Assembly: GCA_003229345.1 (NCBI GenBank)
Contig: QIDN01000008.1
Coordinates: forward strand, 1-9,155
Length of the DNA: 9,155 nt
From: Nitrospirota bacterium
GTDB lineage: Bacteria; Nitrospinota; Nitrospinia; Nitrospinales; Nitrospinaceae
Reading direction: 5' to 3'
This document shows, one piece after another, positions 5,722 through 9,155 of the stretch; within the stretch, counting starts at the first letter, position 1; the number at the start of each line of letters is the position of its first letter. A model generated the notes under the pieces. It made no database searches, had not been told where the DNA came from, and saw only the letters and a program-made list of their open reading frames with translations. Both the position numbers and the translations under genes were made by a program.

Positions 5722-6545
5722 GGTATTCGTTCAATCGTTGAATACTCGCCATTGCCGTTTTTCATGGATATCGGTTTCATAGTTTTTGAAGCGGCAAACC
5801 AATAGGCCATGCCCACAAACAGGGCGCCGCCGACGATATTCCCCAATGTGACCCAGGTCAGGTTGTGCCCGAGTCCGGCCAGGGAAATCTCCGCCCCGTG
5901 GGGAAGCAATAGGCCCATACTCAGCAAAGTCATATTGGCCACGCAATGCTCGAACCCGCTGCCGATAAACGCGAACAGACACCAGAAAATCATGATCAGC
6001 CTGGCGGTTTCACTTTTAATTTTCACGGCCAGCCACACGGCCAGGCACACCAGCCAGTTGCACAAAATTCCCCGGACGAACAACTCCCAGGCACCGGCAG
6101 TCATTTTCGATGAGGTGACCTTTAATAATAGAAGTTGGGAGGATTCCGCCAGACTGCCTCCCTGAATCATCAGCCATGCCAGTAACACGGAGCCCAGGAA
6201 ATTCCCCAGATAACACAGGAACCATGATTTCAACAGCAGGCCCGTGGATATTTTCCTTTGCAGTTTTCCAATGACCAGAATCATATTACTGCCGGTAAAT
6301 AATTCCGAACCGGCGAAGATCACCAGGCTCAACGCAATGCCAAAGCTGGCGCCCATCACCAGTTTCAAAAAGGGTCCTCCCCCCGCATGGATGGGTCCGC
6401 CGATGGAAAAAATAAGAATGATTCCAAACCCGACATAAATACCGGCCAAGGCGGACAACACCAGATATCCCCAAGGTGAGGATTGCATGTAACGCATTTT
6501 ATTTTCAGCTGTCTCGGTAATTTTGTTTATTTCTTCTGCAAACAT
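5661..6545 (-). CDS. nirC: Formate/nitrite transporter family channel, nitrite type
   Basis: The 294-residue inner-membrane pentameric channel protein of the FNT family (FocA/NirC) moves small monovalent anions. Diagnostic pieces are the omega-loop GSELFTGSNM (79-88), YLGNFLGS (112-119), the half-helix region around RGILCNWLVCLAVW (158-171), and SGFEHCVANM (196-205) containing the conserved pore histidine H200. About six membrane helices are visible between residues 25 and 252, followed by a soluble tail (about 253-294). AGAGG four to five bases upstream of the ATG supports the start. It follows nirA by 34 nt, so the cargo is almost certainly nitrite delivered to NirA; formate is the alternative for the family. 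The last 61 nt overlap the 3' end of the convergent phosphoesterase gene. Confidence 0.92.
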   Translation of the reverse strand: MFAEEINKITETAENKMRYMQSSPWGYLVLSALAGIYVGFGIILIFSIGGPIHAGGGPFLKLVMGASFGIALSLVIFAGSELFTGSNMILVIGKLQRKISTGLLLKSWFLCYLGNFLGSVLLAWLMIQGGSLAESSQLLLLKVTSSKMTAGAWELFVRGILCNWLVCLAVWLAVKIKSETARLIMIFWCLFAFIGSGFEHCVANMTLLSMGLLLPHGAEISLAGLGHNLTWVTLGNIVGGALFVGMAYWFAASKTMKPISMKNGNGEYSTIERIPQGEIEEVSEGITTSTISGR

Positions 6546-6579
6546 AAGTCCTCTTGGTTGTCTCCGGTAAAATTTAGGC

Positions 6580-8181
6580 TCAAATACAAGCCAGAAAAGG
6601 TTTGGGCAATAAAGTTTTTTGATCGCCCGCGATTGGCTTACTTGCTTTTAAACTTTTGCTTGCAACCCGTTTTTTCTTGATGGGATGCATTTTCGTTCTG
6701 GTATGGTACGGAATAATATTTTCAAGAACCTGCGGGAGCCGGTCACACGGCACATTTTCGAGAATTTTAACCGCCTGCTTGGGATGCGGCCCGGCCCGGC
6801 CGCCGACAAAAATATCCACCGCATCGACAATATCCCCATTCACCTTGGCTTTTTTCCCCAGGAAGCCGATATCCGCCACCAAATGATTGCCGCAACCCGC
6901 GGGACAACCCGACCAGTGCATTGAAATCGGCCCCACCTTTTCAAGATCAAGCCTTTCTTCCACCTGACGGGCAACATCCACCGCCTGACTCTTGGTTTCA
7001 ATGGCCGCGAGATGGCAGTAATCCTTGCCGACACAACTGACCAGGTTTTTTTGGACCGCCGAGGGCGCGTAAAGCAGATTTTTCAATGCCGGTTCTTCTA
7101 AAAAGTCTCCCAGACCCTTGTCCGTCACATTGGGAATAATCAACGCCTGGTGGGGGGAAATCCGGATTTCTCCATTACCATATTGGTGGGCGAGCTCTGC
7201 CACCTGAAACAGTTCTTCGGCCTGAATCCTTCCGACAATTACTTTCAATCCGACAAAATTCATCTTGGATTTTTTTTGTCTGAAGACCCCTATATGGTCT
7301 TTAATTTCATTGAGCCGTTTGTCCTGGCCGGCGCACTCGAGCGGACGTTTCAGACGCAGGACCAATTCCTCGCGAAACCGTTCCTCTCCCCATTCATCCA
7401 GCAGAAAGGCCAGGCGATTTTGAGTGCGGGATTCGCGGCAACCGTGATCTCTGTACAACAGAATGATTTCCGCGCACACTTCAACCACTTCTTCGGGATG
7501 AATAAATATATTCAATGGGGTCGCTATCCGGTACCCCCCGGAGCCGAGTTTGCCGCCAGCTAGAATGTTAAATCCGATGTGCTCCCTTCCCGCAATAGTT
7601 TTGATTGCCGGAACCAACGCCAGGTCCTGAGTTTCCGTATGAAGGCAGTTGTCGGGACATCCGGTGATGGCGACATTGAATTTTCTCGGAAGATTCACAA
7701 ACTCCGGATTGTTCAGGATATGCTGATTCAAAGCTCGTACCCAGGGGGAAGCATCGATGATCTCCTTCGGATGCAGTCCCGCGACCGGGCATCCCATGAT
7801 ATTCCGCACATTATCAATTCCGGTTTGCAAAGAAGTCAGGCCCACCGATTCCAAAGCTTCAAAGACGGCGGCAATATCTTCAATACGCAAATGCCGGACT
7901 TGAAACTGCTGGCGGGTGGTGATATCGATCACTCCATTCCCAAATTCAGTCGCTATCAACGATAAAATCCGCAATTGATCCGCGGTCGCGAACCCGTTTG
8001 GTATACGAACCCGGAGCATGAAAAATCCGGGAGTGGGTTTTCTCAAAAACAATCCGTACCATTTGAGCCTTTGAACATCGTCCTCGGAAATTGATTCCCA
8101 TCCCTCACGGGCAAAACGGGCGAGATCGTTTTTAACATCCAAAACATTCTTTTCAGCTTTTAGTATTTCAACTTTATTCAT
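6580..8181 (-). CDS. nirA: Ferredoxin-type assimilatory nitrite reductase
   Basis: The 533-residue siroheme/[4Fe-4S] enzyme reduces nitrite to ammonium with six electrons, probably from ferredoxin, in the cytoplasm. Two homologous halves are visible. The N-half has WYGLFLRKPTPGFFMLRVRI (41-60), DITTRQQFQVRHL (86-98) and LPRKFNVAITGCPDNC (164-179). The cluster ligands are C383 and C389 (SCVGKDYC), then C426 and C430 (SGCPAGCG), with the cofactor-bridging Cys in the last motif. The PRKFN motif carries Asn169, as in plant nitrite reductase (K224/N226), where sulfite reductases usually have Lys, so nitrite is favoured over sulfite. The C-terminus carries an extra Lys-rich tail from about residue 499. 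GGGA five bases before ATG supports the start. nirC follows in the same operon; a sigma-54-type promoter candidate lies upstream. Confidence 0.94.
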   Translation of the reverse strand: MNKVEILKAEKNVLDVKNDLARFAREGWESISEDDVQRLKWYGLFLRKPTPGFFMLRVRIPNGFATADQLRILSLIATEFGNGVIDITTRQQFQVRHLRIEDIAAVFEALESVGLTSLQTGIDNVRNIMGCPVAGLHPKEIIDASPWVRALNQHILNNPEFVNLPRKFNVAITGCPDNCLHTETQDLALVPAIKTIAGREHIGFNILAGGKLGSGGYRIATPLNIFIHPEEVVEVCAEIILLYRDHGCRESRTQNRLAFLLDEWGEERFREELVLRLKRPLECAGQDKRLNEIKDHIGVFRQKKSKMNFVGLKVIVGRIQAEELFQVAELAHQYGNGEIRISPHQALIIPNVTDKGLGDFLEEPALKNLLYAPSAVQKNLVSCVGKDYCHLAAIETKSQAVDVARQVEERLDLEKVGPISMHWSGCPAGCGNHLVADIGFLGKKAKVNGDIVDAVDIFVGGRAGPHPKQAVKILENVPCDRLPQVLENIIPYHTRTKMHPIKKKRVASKSLKASKPIAGDQKTLLPKPFLACI

Positions 8182-8255
8182 TAGAATCCCAAATCAAAAT
8201 TTCATCCGTTCAGCGGGCTGAGTATTCCAAACTCATCCCATAAGCCTCTTACTAA

Positions 8256-8271
8256 TACAATTCCCGTGCCA
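8256..8271 (-). promoter_or_regulatory. Sigma-54 (RpoN) promoter candidate for nirA-nirC
   Basis: Read on the minus strand the element is TGGCAC-GGGAA-TTGTA. The RpoN consensus is TGGCACG-N4-TTGC(A/T). The -24 block is perfect including the extra G, the spacing is exact, and the -12 block differs only by T for C. Transcription would start near 8244, leaving a leader of about 60 nt before the nirA ATG at 8181. Nitrogen-assimilation operons are classical RpoN/NtrC targets, and the inverted repeats 125-200 bp upstream are placed where an enhancer-binding protein would bind. The change at the usually conserved C of the -12 GC is the main weakness. Confidence 0.55.
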
Positions 8272-8381
8272 TTTTGAAAATTTAACCTGCAAACGGCGGA
8301 AACCGGTTTAATAATGGTGGTTTACAAGGGGGTAGAGACTTGGTTGGAACGTCTGAAAAACCTGAGGAAAATGCTTAATAA

Positions 8382-8452
8382 TCAAGTAAGGCTTGAAATT
8401 ATGCCATAAAATTAGGCATAACGTCTCAGGGTATCGATCTGAAATATGCCTA
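8382..8452. promoter_or_regulatory. Cluster of dyads with repeated TTATGCC half-sites upstream of nirA
   Basis: TTATGCC (8399-8405) and GGCATAA (8415-8421) form a 7-bp inverted repeat with a 9-bp spacer. A third copy in direct orientation, TATGCCTA (8445-8452), is the exact inverse of TAGGCATA (8413-8420). Immediately adjacent is a second dyad, TCAAG-N5-CTTGA (8382-8396). The group lies roughly 125-200 bp upstream of the predicted nirA start, the normal distance for a sigma-54 enhancer site. The half-site is not the NtrC consensus (GCAC...GTGC) as I know it, so the regulator is unidentified. As RNA the repeats could form two competing hairpins. Confidence 0.45.
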
Positions 8453-8578
8453 TTTAAATGGCTTTATTGGGCTGATCTGCGAAGATAATAAGGGATTACC
8501 GGAATGTCATAACGGGGTGGGCTGAAAGACAACCTGACTGCAACGAACTGAGCTTGCCCAAACTCTTTTGAGGGGATA

Positions 8579-8965
8579 TCAGCCAGGAAAAATCTCCCTG
8601 ATCTTTTCATCCAATTGATTGGCATTAAAAGGTTTGACAATATACTGATTCACACCCGCCTGAACCGCCTGCATAATTTTTTCCTTGTCGGCTTCAGAAG
8701 TTATCATCAAAAAAGGAAGCTCCTTCAGGGACCCATCGGCCCGAATAGCTTTCAAGAAATCAATTCCGGCCATCTTAGGCATATTCCAGTCAGAGATCAC
8801 CAAATCCACCTCGCCCTCATTGATCTTCTTCAATGCCTCTTCCCCATCTTCAGCGTCCAACAAATTCGCAAGCTCAAAACCCAGTTGCTTCAAATTATTT
8901 TTGATAATTTGGCGCATCACAGAAGAATCGTCTACCACCATCACTTTTCTGGTTTCGTAACTCAT
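8579..8965 (-). CDS. cheY: Chemotaxis response regulator CheY
   Basis: The 128-residue single receiver domain is the normal length for CheY. It has the acidic pocket D12-D13 (VVDDSS), phospho-acceptor D59 in ISDWNMP, T89 (MITS), Y108 (NQYIV) and K111 (KPF), each two residues later than the corresponding E. coli CheY positions (12-13, 57, 87, 106, 109). The DWNMP and IRADG segments match the chemotaxis CheY subgroup closely. Phosphorylated CheY binds the flagellar switch to change rotation. There is no DNA-binding output domain. AGGAAATT immediately upstream supports the ATG. No other chemotaxis gene is visible in the window. It could instead serve a type IV pilus or another Che-like pathway. 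Confidence 0.92.
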   Translation of the reverse strand: MSYETRKVMVVDDSSVMRQIIKNNLKQLGFELANLLDAEDGEEALKKINEGEVDLVISDWNMPKMAGIDFLKAIRADGSLKELPFLMITSEADKEKIMQAVQAGVNQYIVKPFNANQLDEKIREIFPG

Positions 8966-9155
8966 AATTTCCTTTCCTTTTCCACAGGGACCTGCAGCCG
9001 TTAATCAAACTAAAGCCAGGGAACTCAAAAAATAAAACAGCGCTTACTTCTCGATACAGTTCATTCAAAATTTCAATCCGTCTCGGTCTCTACGCGGGCA
9101 CGGAAAATCCCCAGGGAGACCCGCTGATATCGGAATAGAGAATCCAATGAATCCC
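8966..9155. other. Upstream region of cheY and right edge
   Basis: These 190 bases contain the cheY ribosome-binding site and presumably its promoter, though I see no clear -35/-10 pair. On the minus strand a 26-codon open tail enters from the right edge and stops at TGA 9076-9074 (ending FRARVETETD); it may be the C-terminus of an upstream gene. Another minus frame is open to 9068-9066, so the correct one cannot be chosen. Nothing else is recognisable. Confidence 0.3.

Larger units (their letters stand above)
8182..8578. other. 397-bp intergenic region between nirA and cheY
   Basis: Both flanking genes are on the minus strand, so this region must end cheY transcription and start nirA transcription. 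I see no convincing intrinsic terminator after cheY. It contains the sigma-54-like element at 8256-8271, a perfect palindrome AAACCGGTTT at 8300-8309, and the dyad cluster at 8382-8452. Between 8453 and 8578 I find nothing recognisable. No RNA gene is evident. Confidence 0.6.

Noticed and set aside
7150..7563. 137-codon plus-strand ORF inside nirA
   Set aside because: Antisense shadow of a well-conserved enzyme gene with no recognisable motif.
8370..8386. FNR/NnrR-type box near AATCAAG upstream of nirA
   Set aside because: Only the right half-site resembles TTGAT-N4-ATCAA; the left half matches poorly.
8314..8409. 31-codon plus-strand ORF upstream of nirA
   Set aside because: No ribosome-binding site, and it overlaps the predicted regulatory dyads; length is within chance.

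Overview
The window is an ordinary-looking chromosomal segment of a Gram-negative-type bacterium. It carries ferredoxin-type assimilatory nitrite reductase with a nitrite channel, a chemotaxis CheY very close to the proteobacterial form, and an envelope-lipid-like glycosyltransferase module. I see no phage, transposase, tRNA, rRNA or CRISPR. The set would fit a marine nitrite-using lineage such as Nitrospinota or a deltaproteobacterial relative, but that is an impression from gene content, not proof.

Layout. Positions 1-111 (minus) are the first 37 codons of an unidentified gene running off the left edge. Positions 112-470 hold no normal gene. They contain an 89-codon minus-strand open frame without a start codon (199-468) and a nested pair of 8-bp inverted repeats (314-409). 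A possible 45-residue membrane peptide follows on the plus strand (471-608), and its end overlaps the end of the convergent pentapeptide-repeat gene (559-1287, minus). Behind that, in the same direction, is a zinc-ribbon/transmembrane protein (1332-1823, minus). After a divergent intergenic region with a strong 12-bp hairpin (1974-2002), two plus-strand genes abut with no spacer: a GT4 glycosyltransferase resembling diacylglycerol glucosyltransferases (2029-3306), and an 804-residue fusion of an alkaline-phosphatase-superfamily phosphodiesterase with a YbhP-like endonuclease/exonuclease/phosphatase (EEP) domain (3307-5721). The fusion gene ends inside the convergent nitrite channel gene nirC (5661-6545, minus), which lies downstream of nirA (6580-8181, minus). 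A 397-bp region upstream of nirA carries a good sigma-54-type promoter candidate and a cluster of TTATGCC-type dyads. cheY (8579-8965, minus) and a short uncharacterised edge follow.

Function. nirA and nirC form a compact nitrite uptake and reduction operon (NO2- to NH4+), probably under sigma-54/nitrogen-type control. The glycosyltransferase and the double phosphoesterase are probably translationally coupled. I infer a membrane-lipid role in which a phosphorylated lipid headgroup is removed and a sugar added, analogous in logic to the PlcP/Agt lipid-remodelling pair but built from different families. This is the most interesting hypothesis in the window. Nothing here clearly amounts to a defence system.
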